A stretch of DNA of 64,000 nt from an uncultured Mediterranea sp. (lineage in GTDB: Bacteria; Bacteroidota; Bacteroidia; Bacteroidales; Bacteroidaceae), in contig NZ_CABUOL010000001.1 in the NCBI RefSeq assembly GCF_902493215.1, positions 248,001 through 312,000 on the forward strand, written 5' to 3'. Of this stretch, positions 27,045 to 35,143 are shown piece after piece; within the stretch, counting starts at the first letter, position 1, and each line of letters opens with the position of its first letter. Both the position numbers and the translations under genes were made by a program. The notes beneath the pieces were generated by a model. It had not been told where the DNA came from and made no database searches. It saw only the letters and a program-made list of their open reading frames with translations.

Positions 27045-27572
27045 TTACAGTTCCAACAGGCGACGCAGACTACCGACCGACTCCGCTATCTGATGACGGT
27101 CTTCCAGCCGGCTGCCGTCGAAACGGTAACGGGCCTGGCTATAGTGGGGCATGCGGCCCTCCAGCGCACTGCCGATGAAGACACGCAGCTCGTCGTCCGT
27201 CTTGCCCCGCAGGATGGGCCGTTGCTGGGTGGCCACACGCAGGCGGCGGAAGAGCACGTCGACGGGCACATCGAGAAACACCGTCTGCCCCTGGCGGTTC
27301 ATGTAGTCCATGTTGTCGAAGAAGCACGGCGTGCCGCCTCCGGTGGAGATGACGACGTCCTCGAACTCGCCCGCCTCGTGCAGCATGTTGCGCTCCAGCT
27401 GGCGGAAGCCGTTCTCGCCCCGCTCGCGGAAAAGCTCGGAGACGGTGCGGTGGAAACGCTCCTCGATGTACCAGTCGAGGTCGATGAAGGTCAGCCCCAG
27501 TTCCCGGGCGAAGGCCTTGCCAAGGGTAGTCTTTCCGGCACCCATGTAGCCGGTCAAAAAGATGCGTATCAT
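27045..27572 (-). CDS. aroK: Shikimate kinase
   Basis: Shikimate kinase adds the 3-phosphate to shikimate in chorismate synthesis. The start ATG 27572 (MIRIFLTGYMGAGKTTLGKAF) gives 175 residues, the usual size; the open frame extends upstream but without family residues. The P-loop is GYMGAGKTT, the shikimate-binding aspartate is in FIDLDWYIEERF, the STGGGTP motif and the lid region (QQRPILRGKTDDEL) are intact. It stands divergent from the RNase HI gene, with 85 bases between their starts. Confidence 0.96.
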   Translation of the reverse strand: MIRIFLTGYMGAGKTTLGKAFARELGLTFIDLDWYIEERFHRTVSELFRERGENGFRQLERNMLHEAGEFEDVVISTGGGTPCFFDNMDYMNRQGQTVFLDVPVDVLFRRLRVATQQRPILRGKTDDELRVFIGSALEGRMPHYSQARYRFDGSRLEDRHQIAESVGSLRRLLEL

Positions 27573-27645
27573 AATAACAGCCTGTGATTTGCGGGCAAAG
27601 GTAAGCAATTCTGCAACGTGCAGAGCCGGAAACGGGAAATATTTG

Positions 27646-27653
27646 TACCTTTG
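27646..27653 (+). promoter_or_regulatory. -7 box directly in front of the RNase HI gene
   Basis: TACCTTTG ends four bases before the ATG at 27658. If it is used, the transcript would begin at or next to the start codon, giving a leaderless mRNA. No clear -33 TTTG is found 19-21 bases upstream. Confidence 0.4.
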
Positions 27654-27657
27654 CCGC

Positions 27658-28299
27658 ATGAAAAAGAAACAGAAATACTACGTCGTATGGGCCGGCGTCG
27701 CTCCCGGCATCTATGACAGCTGGACGGACTGCCAGCTGCAGACCAAAGGCTATGAGGGCGCGCGGTTCAAGTCGTTCGACACACGGGAGGAGGCCGAGCG
27801 GGCCTTCGCCTCGTCGCCCCACGACTACATCAGCCCCAAAACCTCCACCGAGCAGATACAGAAACCCTCCCGGACAGACGGTCCGCTGCCGCCCGAGGTG
27901 GTGGAGAACAGCCTGGCCGTGGATGCGGCTTGCAGCGGCAACCCGGGGCAGATGGAGTACCGCGGCGTGCACGTGGCCTCGCGCCAGCAGGTGTTCCACT
28001 ACGGCCCCGTCTATGGCACGAACAACATCGGCGAATTTCTGGCCATCGTCCACGGCCTCGCCCTGCTGAAGCAGAAGGGATTCGACATGCCCATCTACAG
28101 CGACAGCCGCAACGCCATCAGCTGGGTAAAGCAAAAGCGGTGCAAGACCAAGCTCCCCCGCGAACCGCGCACCGAGGCCCTGTTCCAACTCATCGAACGG
28201 GCCGAGAAGTGGCTGCGCGAGAATACCTACACCACGCCCATCCTGAAGTGGGAGACGGAGAAGTGGGGCGAGGTGCCGGCCGACTTCGGGCGGAAATAG
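27658..28299 (+). CDS. rnhA: Ribonuclease HI with N-terminal viroplasmin-type domain
   Basis: RNase HI cuts RNA in RNA-DNA hybrids. The 213-residue protein opens with a viroplasmin/caulimovirus-type hybrid-binding domain (residues 1-50: KYYVVWAGVAPGIYDSWTDCQ, KGYEGARFKSFDTREEAERAF) followed by a flexible linker and the nuclease (about 83-213). The acidic catalytic set is visible as AVDAACSGNPG, NNIGEFLAIVHGL, IYSDSRNAISWV and a last acidic residue in PADFG. An upstream extension of the frame lacks homology, and ATG 27658 matches the usual MKKKQKYYVVW-type start. Confidence 0.95.
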   Translation: MKKKQKYYVVWAGVAPGIYDSWTDCQLQTKGYEGARFKSFDTREEAERAFASSPHDYISPKTSTEQIQKPSRTDGPLPPEVVENSLAVDAACSGNPGQMEYRGVHVASRQQVFHYGPVYGTNNIGEFLAIVHGLALLKQKGFDMPIYSDSRNAISWVKQKRCKTKLPREPRTEALFQLIERAEKWLRENTYTTPILKWETEKWGEVPADFGRK

Positions 28300-28479
28300 G
28301 CAGAGGTATCTGACGGGAAAGTCTTATTGGCACTCAATGTAAACAGAATGCATTCTTTTAGTGTTCTTCCACATATTCTATCTTCTTCAGATTTTTCAAT
28401 TTAATAAATCACAACAAACACTCCTCAAATTAAGCAAGTAAAATCTTCTTCCGCCCCTCCCCTCCTACCCTTCCATCTT

Positions 28480-28629
28480 TTCAGGTGCGACCTGAAGCTT
28501 TTTCAGGTCCGTACCTGAAGACCTTTCAGTCCCTACCTGAAGACCCTTCAGTCCCTACCTGAAAGGCTTTCAGGTAACGACTGAATGTCACCTGAAAACT
28601 TTTCAGGTTTTTCAGAAGTGCCACCTGAA
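28480..28629. repeat. 22-bp palindromic array, TTCAG-N7-CTGAA type (about seven units)
   Basis: Dyads of the form TTCAG..CTGAA start at 28480, 28502, 28525, 28547 and 28569 (22-23 apart), then an inverted-order dyad CCTGAAAACTTTTCAGG (28591-28607) and a last one at 28611-28629. The rest of the 353-base gap (28300-28479) is AT-rich and shows nothing else. The array lies between convergent genes: RNase HI on the left and the Cys-rich small protein on the right, so it covers both 3' ends. Confidence 0.88.
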
Positions 28630-28652
28630 AAAATCAACACTGATTATCAGCG

Positions 28653-29102
28653 TTATACAAAACTAAACTGTTCAATCCGCTCGTCGAAGGAAGGTTCGGC
28701 GGTAATGCCGCGCTTGAGGAAGTATTTCCGAATCTCCGCCTGCTCTTCGGGCGTCACCAGGCGGTCGCCATGCTTGATTTCATAGTATTTCCAACGACCG
28801 AAAAAGTTATACACTTTATCCTTTATCCAGACGGCATCGTCGTAGGGGAAAGAACGCAGCTGGCGCAGCAAGCTTTCGATGCCCCGCGCATAGGAATACT
28901 TCACGATGGGACGGAAGTGGGGACACTGGTCTCCTGCCAGACGACGGGCGGCGGCAGGCGACAGGATGTGGATGAACGTACGCTCGGCCGGCACACCAAG
29001 CCCCAGCGCACAACGCAGGCACTGTGCAGCCCGCGGACAGCCCTCGTGCAGACAGAGGGTGTAGGAGGCGGGCAGTTCATTGTAGTCGAAATCGGTTATC
29101 AT
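28653..29102 (-). CDS. Small Cys-rich conserved Bacteroides protein
   Basis: ATG 29102 gives 149 residues (MITDFDYNELPASYTLCLHEGCPRAAQCLRC). The N-terminal part has four close cysteines (CLHEGCPRAAQCLRC) that may bind a metal, followed by a helical C-terminal region (YFLKRGITAEPSFDERIEQF). From memory such proteins are annotated as DUF6078 in Bacteroides; no function is known. It ends in the repeat-array gap and starts 20 bases from the ABC exporter stop, so the two are probably cotranscribed. Confidence 0.72.
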   Translation of the reverse strand: MITDFDYNELPASYTLCLHEGCPRAAQCLRCALGLGVPAERTFIHILSPAAARRLAGDQCPHFRPIVKYSYARGIESLLRQLRSFPYDDAVWIKDKVYNFFGRWKYYEIKHGDRLVTPEEQAEIRKYFLKRGITAEPSFDERIEQFSFV

Positions 29103-29122
29103 AGGCAAAAAAGATGGTTTTG

Positions 29123-30961
29123 TCAGCTCAGCGACTGCATGTCGTTCAGCCGCTTGTAGTATCCGTTCAGGGCGAGCAGCTCCTCGTGGCGGCCACGCTC
29201 CACAATCTCGCCTTCGTAGAGGACGCAGATTTCGTCGGCGTTGCGGATGGTGGAGAGGCGGTGGGCAATGGCGATGGTGGTGCGCGTCTTCATCAGGCGC
29301 TCCAGGGCCTCCTGCACCAGTCGTTCGCTCTCCGTGTCGAGGGCCGAGGTAGCCTCGTCGAGGATGAGGATGGGCGGGTTCTTCAGGATGGCGCGGGCGA
29401 TGCTGATGCGCTGACGCTGGCCGCCGGAGAGCTTGCCGCCGCGGTCGCCGATGTTGGTGTTGTAGCCGTCGGGCGTCTCCATGATGAAGTCGTGGGCATT
29501 GGCAATCTTGGCCGCAGCGATGACCTGCTCCATCGTGGCCCCCTCCACGCCGAAGGCGATGTTGTTGAAGAAGGTGTCGTTGAAGAGGATAGCCTCCTGG
29601 TTGACGTTGCCGATGAGCGAGCGCAGGTCGCGGATGCGCACGTCCTTCACGTTGGTGCCGTCGATGAGTATCTCGCCCTGCTGTACGTCGTGGTAGCGCG
29701 GCAGGAGGTCGACCAGCGTCGACTTGCCCGAGCCCGACTGCCCCACCAGCGCGATGGTCCGTCCGCAGGGCACGGTCAGGTTGACGTGCTTCAACACCTC
29801 GCGCCGTCCGTCGTAGCTGAAGCTGATGTCGCGGAACTCTATCTGATGCTCCAGTCCCTTCAGCGGTTTGGGCTGGGCAGGTTCCTTAATGGGGTTCTCG
29901 GCTTTCAGAATTTTATCTACGCGCTCCATTGATGCCAAACCCTTCGGGATATTATAACCCGCTTTGGCAAACTCCTTCAAAGGATTAATGATGCTATACA
30001 ATATCACCATATAAAAGATGAAGACAGATGCCTCTATCGAAGAATTGTCTCCCAAAATAAGCAATCCGCCGAACCAAAGTACCAATACGATAAGCAACGT
30101 ACCGAGGAACTCACTCATCGGATGAGCCAACGACTGACGAATAGCCACCTTACTGGAAGCATCACGCAACTCATCGCTACATTCCTTAAAACGCCGCACC
30201 ATCTTATCTTCTGCAATGAACGCCTTAATGATACGCAAGCCGCCCAACGTTTCCTCCAACTGAGCCATCGTATCACTCCACTTGGACTGCGCTTCCAAGG
30301 ATTGTCTCTTCAGTTTCTTGCCAACCTTCCCCATCAGCCAGGCCATTCCCGGCAACACCAATATCGTGAATAAAGTCAACTGCCAACTGGTAACAATCAG
30401 TGTCGAAAAATAAAGTATAATCAAAATAGGATTCTTCAACAACATGTCCAAAGAACTGGTTACAGAATTCTCTATTTCACCGACATCCCCACTCATACGT
30501 GCAATGATATCCCCCTTACGCTCCTCAGAAAAGAAGCCGAGAGGCAAATACATCACCTTAGAATAAACCATTACCCGGATATCGCGTACGACCCCCGTCC
30601 TCAATGGTATCATCACGGCCGACGATCCAAAATAACAAGCTGTTTTCAGCATGGTCATAAAAGCCAGGAAAAGGCCCAGAAAAAGTAACGTCATCGAAGG
30701 CCCGTAATAGTCTATCAACTGGGTCACATAATAATAGAAATTGTTTATTGCCACATCTTTCAAACCGGCACTGCCCCAGTCCATATAATGAAACACTTGC
30801 GTCTCATCTCCCGTTTTAAACAATATATTCAAAATAGGAATAATCAAGGTAAACGAAAACACATTAAATATAGCAGACAAGACATTCAAAACAATGGCCC
30901 AACCGATATATTTCTTGTAAGGAGACACAAAACGTCTCATTAATTGCAGGAATTCCTTCAT
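29123..30961 (-). CDS. MsbA-like ABC exporter (membrane and ATPase domains fused)
   Basis: A half-transporter of 612 residues, likely moving lipid A-linked glycan or another lipid across the inner membrane as a homodimer. The membrane domain (about 15-330, six spans) is followed by the nucleotide-binding domain with Walker A GQSGSGKST (K413), signature LSGGQRQRISIARA, Walker B ILILDEATSALD and the H-loop AHRLST. Base composition is split: codons for the ATPase domain (29123 to about 29900) are GC-rich like the housekeeping genes, while codons for the membrane domain (about 29930-30961) are AT-rich like the glycan genes beyond. This suggests a recombination point near the domain border. Divergent from the first glycosyltransferase gene. 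Confidence 0.92.
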   Translation of the reverse strand: MKEFLQLMRRFVSPYKKYIGWAIVLNVLSAIFNVFSFTLIIPILNILFKTGDETQVFHYMDWGSAGLKDVAINNFYYYVTQLIDYYGPSMTLLFLGLFLAFMTMLKTACYFGSSAVMIPLRTGVVRDIRVMVYSKVMYLPLGFFSEERKGDIIARMSGDVGEIENSVTSSLDMLLKNPILIILYFSTLIVTSWQLTLFTILVLPGMAWLMGKVGKKLKRQSLEAQSKWSDTMAQLEETLGGLRIIKAFIAEDKMVRRFKECSDELRDASSKVAIRQSLAHPMSEFLGTLLIVLVLWFGGLLILGDNSSIEASVFIFYMVILYSIINPLKEFAKAGYNIPKGLASMERVDKILKAENPIKEPAQPKPLKGLEHQIEFRDISFSYDGRREVLKHVNLTVPCGRTIALVGQSGSGKSTLVDLLPRYHDVQQGEILIDGTNVKDVRIRDLRSLIGNVNQEAILFNDTFFNNIAFGVEGATMEQVIAAAKIANAHDFIMETPDGYNTNIGDRGGKLSGGQRQRISIARAILKNPPILILDEATSALDTESERLVQEALERLMKTRTTIAIAHRLSTIRNADEICVLYEGEIVERGRHEELLALNGYYKRLNDMQSLS

Positions 30962-31078
30962 CTTGCAGCGATTAAAATATTACGGCAGGCAAAGATAGAG
31001 AAAATAGCCCACACTGCGAAATAATACATATTTTTTAAAAATACTTATCCACTGAATGCATCAAGAGCATTCTATTAT

Positions 31079-31109
31079 TTTGCAAAGTCACGACAATATG
31101 CTAATTTTG
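31079..31109 (+). promoter_or_regulatory. Promoter of the first glycosyltransferase pair
   Basis: TTTG (31079-31082), 19 bases, TAATTTTG (31102-31109) is a full match to the Bacteroides -33/-7 consensus, 26 bases before the ATG at 31136. On the minus strand, TATCTTTG (30990-30997) likely serves the divergent ABC exporter. Confidence 0.75.
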
Positions 31110-31135
31110 CAGAAATTATCCCAAACTTTGACTAT

Positions 31136-32131
31136 ATGAACAACTCACTGGCAATCATCATCCCCGCGTATAAGGGAGAATATCTAGACAAGACCCTGAA
31201 CTCCCTCAGCCGGCAAACTGACCAACGTTTCACTCTGTATATTGGAGATGACAACAGTCCTTATCCGCTAAAAGACATTATCGACCAATATTCCAACCAA
31301 TTGGACATCGTATACCATCGTTTCGACAACAATCTCGGGCATACCAATTTAATACATCATTGGGAACGTTGTATAGAGATGATGAATAATGAGCCTTATT
31401 TTTGCATGTTTTCCGATGATGATCTGATGAACCCATTGTGTGTTTCGTCCTTTTATCAAACATTAGACAAAGGGACAGATTGCGATGTGTACCATTTTAA
31501 TATCGACCTGATAAATGCGGAAGACAAAATCATCAAACACTGTACTCCATTTCCTTCATGGATATCATCTGAAGATTTTCTTCGAAAATTATATACTTAT
31601 CAAATTGATGCACGCATGCCGGAATTCATTTTCCGAACCGAACATTTCAAAAAAGCAGGCGGGTTCATTAACTTCGACTTAGCTTATCGTTCGGATAACG
31701 CCACCGTAGTGGCATGTGCCCATCATAAAGGGATCTGTACCTTCTCCAATGGCCGAGTCTTTTGGCGTGACAGCGGGACTAACTTATCAGCCAGCAAACA
31801 AACAGAACTCAGAGTCAGAAGAACTCAGGCCAGTATACATTTTTTTGAGTGGTTGCAACAATACTATCAAAAAATGAATGAATCATGTCCGTTCAGTTTG
31901 AAAGACAGGCTGGAACTTATACTTCAAGAAATTACAGACTTGAAAGATTGTTTGCCACATAAACAATTATACTGTTTATTAAACGAATCAGAGGTTATCA
32001 AGGCCAAACGCTCTTTATTTTGGCGTTGCCAATTATATATTAAGGCTACCCTATGGGAAAAACAAAGTTTATTGGGAAAAATCGCTCCCCGTATACAGCG
32101 ATATTGTCTTAATTCCTATTCAAATCTTTAA
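31136..32131 (+). CDS. Glycosyltransferase family 2
   Basis: A 331-residue inverting transferase with a GT-A domain: the opening SLAIIIPAYKGEYLDKTLNSLSRQ, the nucleotide-binding YIGDDNSP, and the metal motif in FCMFSDDDLMNP. It would add one sugar in the cytoplasm to a lipid-linked core. A strong promoter precedes it, and the GT4 gene follows after ten bases, so the two form an operon. Donor and acceptor are not known. Confidence 0.9.
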   Translation: MNNSLAIIIPAYKGEYLDKTLNSLSRQTDQRFTLYIGDDNSPYPLKDIIDQYSNQLDIVYHRFDNNLGHTNLIHHWERCIEMMNNEPYFCMFSDDDLMNPLCVSSFYQTLDKGTDCDVYHFNIDLINAEDKIIKHCTPFPSWISSEDFLRKLYTYQIDARMPEFIFRTEHFKKAGGFINFDLAYRSDNATVVACAHHKGICTFSNGRVFWRDSGTNLSASKQTELRVRRTQASIHFFEWLQQYYQKMNESCPFSLKDRLELILQEITDLKDCLPHKQLYCLLNESEVIKAKRSLFWRCQLYIKATLWEKQSLLGKIAPRIQRYCLNSYSNL

Positions 32132-32141
32132 ATTGTATTGT

Positions 32142-33380
32142 ATGGAAAAAATAGCATTCGTAGTTGTCAGATATGGAGCTGAAATAAATGGAGGTGCAGA
32201 GTTCCATTGTAGAATGCTGGCCGAGCGCCTTACGAAAGATTATCAGGTAGAAGTTCTCACGACCTGCGTAAAGAATTATGTGACCGGAGGAGACGAATAT
32301 CCGGAAGGAGAAGAAATGCTGAACGGTGTCTTGATACGCAGATTCAGGACCAACCCTATTGATAAAGAAAAAGAACACTCGTTTTATAAAAAAGCCAAAC
32401 GTTCTCGCAAACTAAGGCGAACTCTTTACAAACTTCGGTTATTGGCTCCTCTCGCTACGATATTCCCAGTGTGGACATACCGCAAAAAATACGAGTTGGG
32501 CTTCATGAACAGTAATGTATTCTACTCATCTGCAGAATTTGACTTCATTCGAGAACATGCCAATGAGTACAAGGTATTTATACCCATTTCGTTGGACTAC
32601 CCACACATGTATTATACCACTCTTTATGCTCCAAAGAAAACAATTGTGATTCCAACCATGCACAATCACAGCATTTCCTTCCGCTCTATTCTCACAGAAG
32701 TGTTTACACGCGCCGCCTACATCGGTTTCAACACGCAAGCAGAAGAACGATTGGCACAGAAAATATTCGGACCTAAAATGTCACCACATGGTATTATCAG
32801 TGTCGGTATTCAAATGGCACAACCTGCTGATTGGGAAATTACACAAGAAAAATACAATATTCCAGACGAATATCTGCTCTATGTAGGCAGAGTCGACTCA
32901 TGTAAGACAGACAATTTATTCAAGTATTTCTCCTTATTCAAGAAAGAATGTCCCAACTCCAGACTAAAATTGGTATTGGTGGGAGGCTTGTTCACAGAGC
33001 AAATCAACCAAGACGATATCATATATACAGGTTTTGTCACTGAGAATGAAAAAACTACCATCATGCAACATGCAAAGATTATTGTAAACCCTTCTCGCTT
33101 TGAAAGTTTGTCACTAATTTTGCTTGAAGCCATGAGCCTGAAAAAAGCAATGCTAGTCAACGGATTTTGTAATGTACTCTATGAACATTGTCGAAAAAGC
33201 GGAAAAGCAGCTGTCCCATACTATGGTTCTCGAAGTTTCGTCAAACAGCTAAAAAAACTGGATTCTTCAGAACAGTTACGCACAAAAATGGGAGAAAAAG
33301 GCGCAGATTATGTCAAGGCACATTATGACTGGAGCTTCATACTTCAAAAATTAAAAGATAAAATTGAAAGTTTGGGATAA
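32142..33380 (+). CDS. Glycosyltransferase family 4
   Basis: ATG 32142 gives 412 residues; an upstream TTG in the same frame is less likely. The GT-B fold is shown by the N-terminal KIAFVVVRYGAEINGGAEFHCRMLAERL and the C-terminal nucleotide-binding half (EYLLYVGRVDSCKTDNLF, IVNPSRFESLSLILLEAMSLKKAMLVN), with the E-x7-E motif ESLSLILLE. A lysine-rich segment (about 80-110, FYKKAKRSRKLRRTLYKLR) may bind the membrane. It retains the anomeric configuration of its unknown sugar donor. Confidence 0.9.
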   Translation: MEKIAFVVVRYGAEINGGAEFHCRMLAERLTKDYQVEVLTTCVKNYVTGGDEYPEGEEMLNGVLIRRFRTNPIDKEKEHSFYKKAKRSRKLRRTLYKLRLLAPLATIFPVWTYRKKYELGFMNSNVFYSSAEFDFIREHANEYKVFIPISLDYPHMYYTTLYAPKKTIVIPTMHNHSISFRSILTEVFTRAAYIGFNTQAEERLAQKIFGPKMSPHGIISVGIQMAQPADWEITQEKYNIPDEYLLYVGRVDSCKTDNLFKYFSLFKKECPNSRLKLVLVGGLFTEQINQDDIIYTGFVTENEKTTIMQHAKIIVNPSRFESLSLILLEAMSLKKAMLVNGFCNVLYEHCRKSGKAAVPYYGSRSFVKQLKKLDSSEQLRTKMGEKGADYVKAHYDWSFILQKLKDKIESLG

Positions 33381-33414
33381 AGAAACATCCACAATTTTTT
33401 TAAGAAGAAGTTAT

Positions 33415-33445
33415 TTGGAAGTATCAAAAAGATTGTCTAGCTTTG
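33415..33445 (+). promoter_or_regulatory. Promoter of the DUF4254-GT9-Galf operon
   Basis: TTTG (33415-33418), 19 bases, TAGCTTTG (33438-33445) matches the consensus fully and lies 43 bases before the ATG at 33489. It marks the start of a separate transcript inside the glycan locus, where the base composition also changes. Confidence 0.78.
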
Positions 33446-33488
33446 TATGAAGTGACTGAAACATTCATTTATAAACAGAATACTTTTT

Positions 33489-34094
33489 ATGAGCTTTACC
33501 GAACTTTGTAACCCCATCTTCGTGCAGTCCATCGACGACTATCACAAGACCGACAACGTGGATACTCTCATCCGAAACCCCTATCCGTTGAAGAGCATCG
33601 AATACTACCTGTATCTGAAGAACTGGATAGACACCGTGCAATGGCACTTCGAGGACATCATCCGCGACCCGAACATCGACCCCGCCGAAGCCCTCACGCT
33701 GAAGCGCCGCATCGACAAGTCCAACCAGGACCGCACGGACCTTGTGGAACTGATAGACAGCTATTTTCTGGACAAATATAAAGAAGTCAGCGTGTTGCCC
33801 GACGCCACCATCAACACCGAGAGTCCTGCCTGGGCCATCGACCGCCTGTCCATCCTCGCGCTGAAGATTTACCACATGCGCCAGGAAGTGGAGCGCACCG
33901 ACACCACACCCGAGCACCACAAGCAGTGCGCCGACAAGCTGGCCGTCCTGCTGGAGCAGCAGAAAGACCTCTCCTCGGCCATCGACCAGCTCCTGGCCGA
34001 TATCGAGGCCGGGCGCAAGTACATGAAGGTGTACAAGCAGATGAAGATGTACAACGACCCGGACTTGAACCCCGTACTCTACGGCAAGAAGTGA
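33489..34094 (+). CDS. DUF4254 protein of the LPS locus
   Basis: A helical cytoplasmic protein of 201 residues (CNPIFVQSIDDYHKTDNVD, WHFEDIIRDPNIDPAEALTLKRRIDKSNQDRTDLVELIDSYF). The family is found in Bacteroidetes directly before heptosyltransferase-like genes, as here; its function is unknown and could be regulatory or structural for the transferase. The stop shares a base with the next start (TGATG at 34092-34096), so translation is coupled. GC content is clearly higher than in the two genes before it. Confidence 0.88.
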   Translation: MSFTELCNPIFVQSIDDYHKTDNVDTLIRNPYPLKSIEYYLYLKNWIDTVQWHFEDIIRDPNIDPAEALTLKRRIDKSNQDRTDLVELIDSYFLDKYKEVSVLPDATINTESPAWAIDRLSILALKIYHMRQEVERTDTTPEHHKQCADKLAVLLEQQKDLSSAIDQLLADIEAGRKYMKVYKQMKMYNDPDLNPVLYGKK

Positions 34095-35143
34095 TGAAGC
34101 TGTTGGTGATACGCTTTTCGGCCTTCGGCGACGTGGCCATGACGGTGCCCGTCATCGACAGCCTTGCCCGCCAATATCCTCAAGTGGACATCACGGTGTT
34201 GAGCCGCCCCTTCGTACAGCCCCTGTTCGGAGGGATGCCCGCCAACGTCCGTTTCCGGGGTGTCGACCTGAACAACTACAAGGGCTTGGGAGGATTGGTA
34301 CGCCTCTTCCGCGAACTCCGCCACGAAGGCTACGACACGGTGGCCGATCTGCACGACGTGCTCCGCGGCAAGGTAATCCGTACCCTCTTCACTCTGTCGG
34401 GAGCCCGCACGGCCCACATCGACAAAGGCCGGAGCGAGAAGCATGCCCTGGTTCGGGACGGAGCATCAGCCCGCCGACCGCTCCCTACCTCGTTCGCCCG
34501 CTACGAAGCCGTATTCAGCCAACTGGGATTGCCCGTCCACACCACCTTCCGCTCCATCTATGGCGACGGGCAGGGCGATCCAGCTCTTTTCCAAGATATT
34601 ACCGACCTGCCCGACGACAAGTCGTGGATAGGTATCGCCCCCTTTGCTGCCCATCGGGGCAAGATATTGCCTGCCGCTACCACCGAGACACTCATTGCCC
34701 GTCTGGCAGAACGCACTGACTGCCGGGTTTTCCTTTTCGGAGGCGGCAAGGCCGAAACGCCCCAGCTGGAGCAATGGGCAACCACTTACCCGAACGTCAC
34801 CTCGCTGGCAGGTAAACTGAAACTGAATCAGGAACTGGCACTGATGAGTCACCTGCAAGTGATGGTCTCCATGGATTCGGCCAACATGCACCTGGCTTCG
34901 CTCACCGCTACCCCCGTCGTCTCTGTATGGGGAGCCACGCATCCTCATGCCGGCTTCATGGGCTGGCACCAGAGCATTGACAACGCCGTCCAGACCAACC
35001 TGCCCTGCCGCCCCTGCTCCGTCTTCGGCAACAAGCCCTGCCGCCGCGGCGACTATGCCTGCCTGACGACCATCCAGGCAGAAAACATCATCCAAAAAAT
35101 AGATTCAATCATCCATCAACCTCAAAAGGAGAACAACGCATGA
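34094..35143 (+). CDS. Glycosyltransferase family 9 (heptosyltransferase-like)
   Basis: The start ATG 34094 (MKLLVIRFSAFGDVAMTVPVIDSL) is the family start and gives 349 residues; the frame upstream is only a shadow of the DUF4254 gene. GT9 enzymes add heptose or a related sugar to the inner core of LPS. Seen: the N-terminal domain with D13 in SAFGDVAMT, and the C-terminal donor half IGIAPFAAHRGKILP, LFGGGKAE, VMVSMDSANMHLASLTATPVVSVWGATHP. The four cysteines near the end (CRPCSVFGNKPCRRGDYACL) are typical. It overlaps the next gene by four bases (ATGA). Confidence 0.93.
   Translation: MKLLVIRFSAFGDVAMTVPVIDSLARQYPQVDITVLSRPFVQPLFGGMPANVRFRGVDLNNYKGLGGLVRLFRELRHEGYDTVADLHDVLRGKVIRTLFTLSGARTAHIDKGRSEKHALVRDGASARRPLPTSFARYEAVFSQLGLPVHTTFRSIYGDGQGDPALFQDITDLPDDKSWIGIAPFAAHRGKILPAATTETLIARLAERTDCRVFLFGGGKAETPQLEQWATTYPNVTSLAGKLKLNQELALMSHLQVMVSMDSANMHLASLTATPVVSVWGATHPHAGFMGWHQSIDNAVQTNLPCRPCSVFGNKPCRRGDYACLTTIQAENIIQKIDSIIHQPQKENNA

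Noticed and set aside
27139..28188. A 349-codon minus-strand frame joining the aroK and rnhA region.
   Set aside because: It is out of frame with aroK and antisense to rnhA; both real genes are well supported.
33926..34093. Longer start of the GT9 gene inside DUF4254.
   Set aside because: Arg/Gly/Pro-rich shadow sequence; MKLLVIRFSAFGD at 34094 is the family start.
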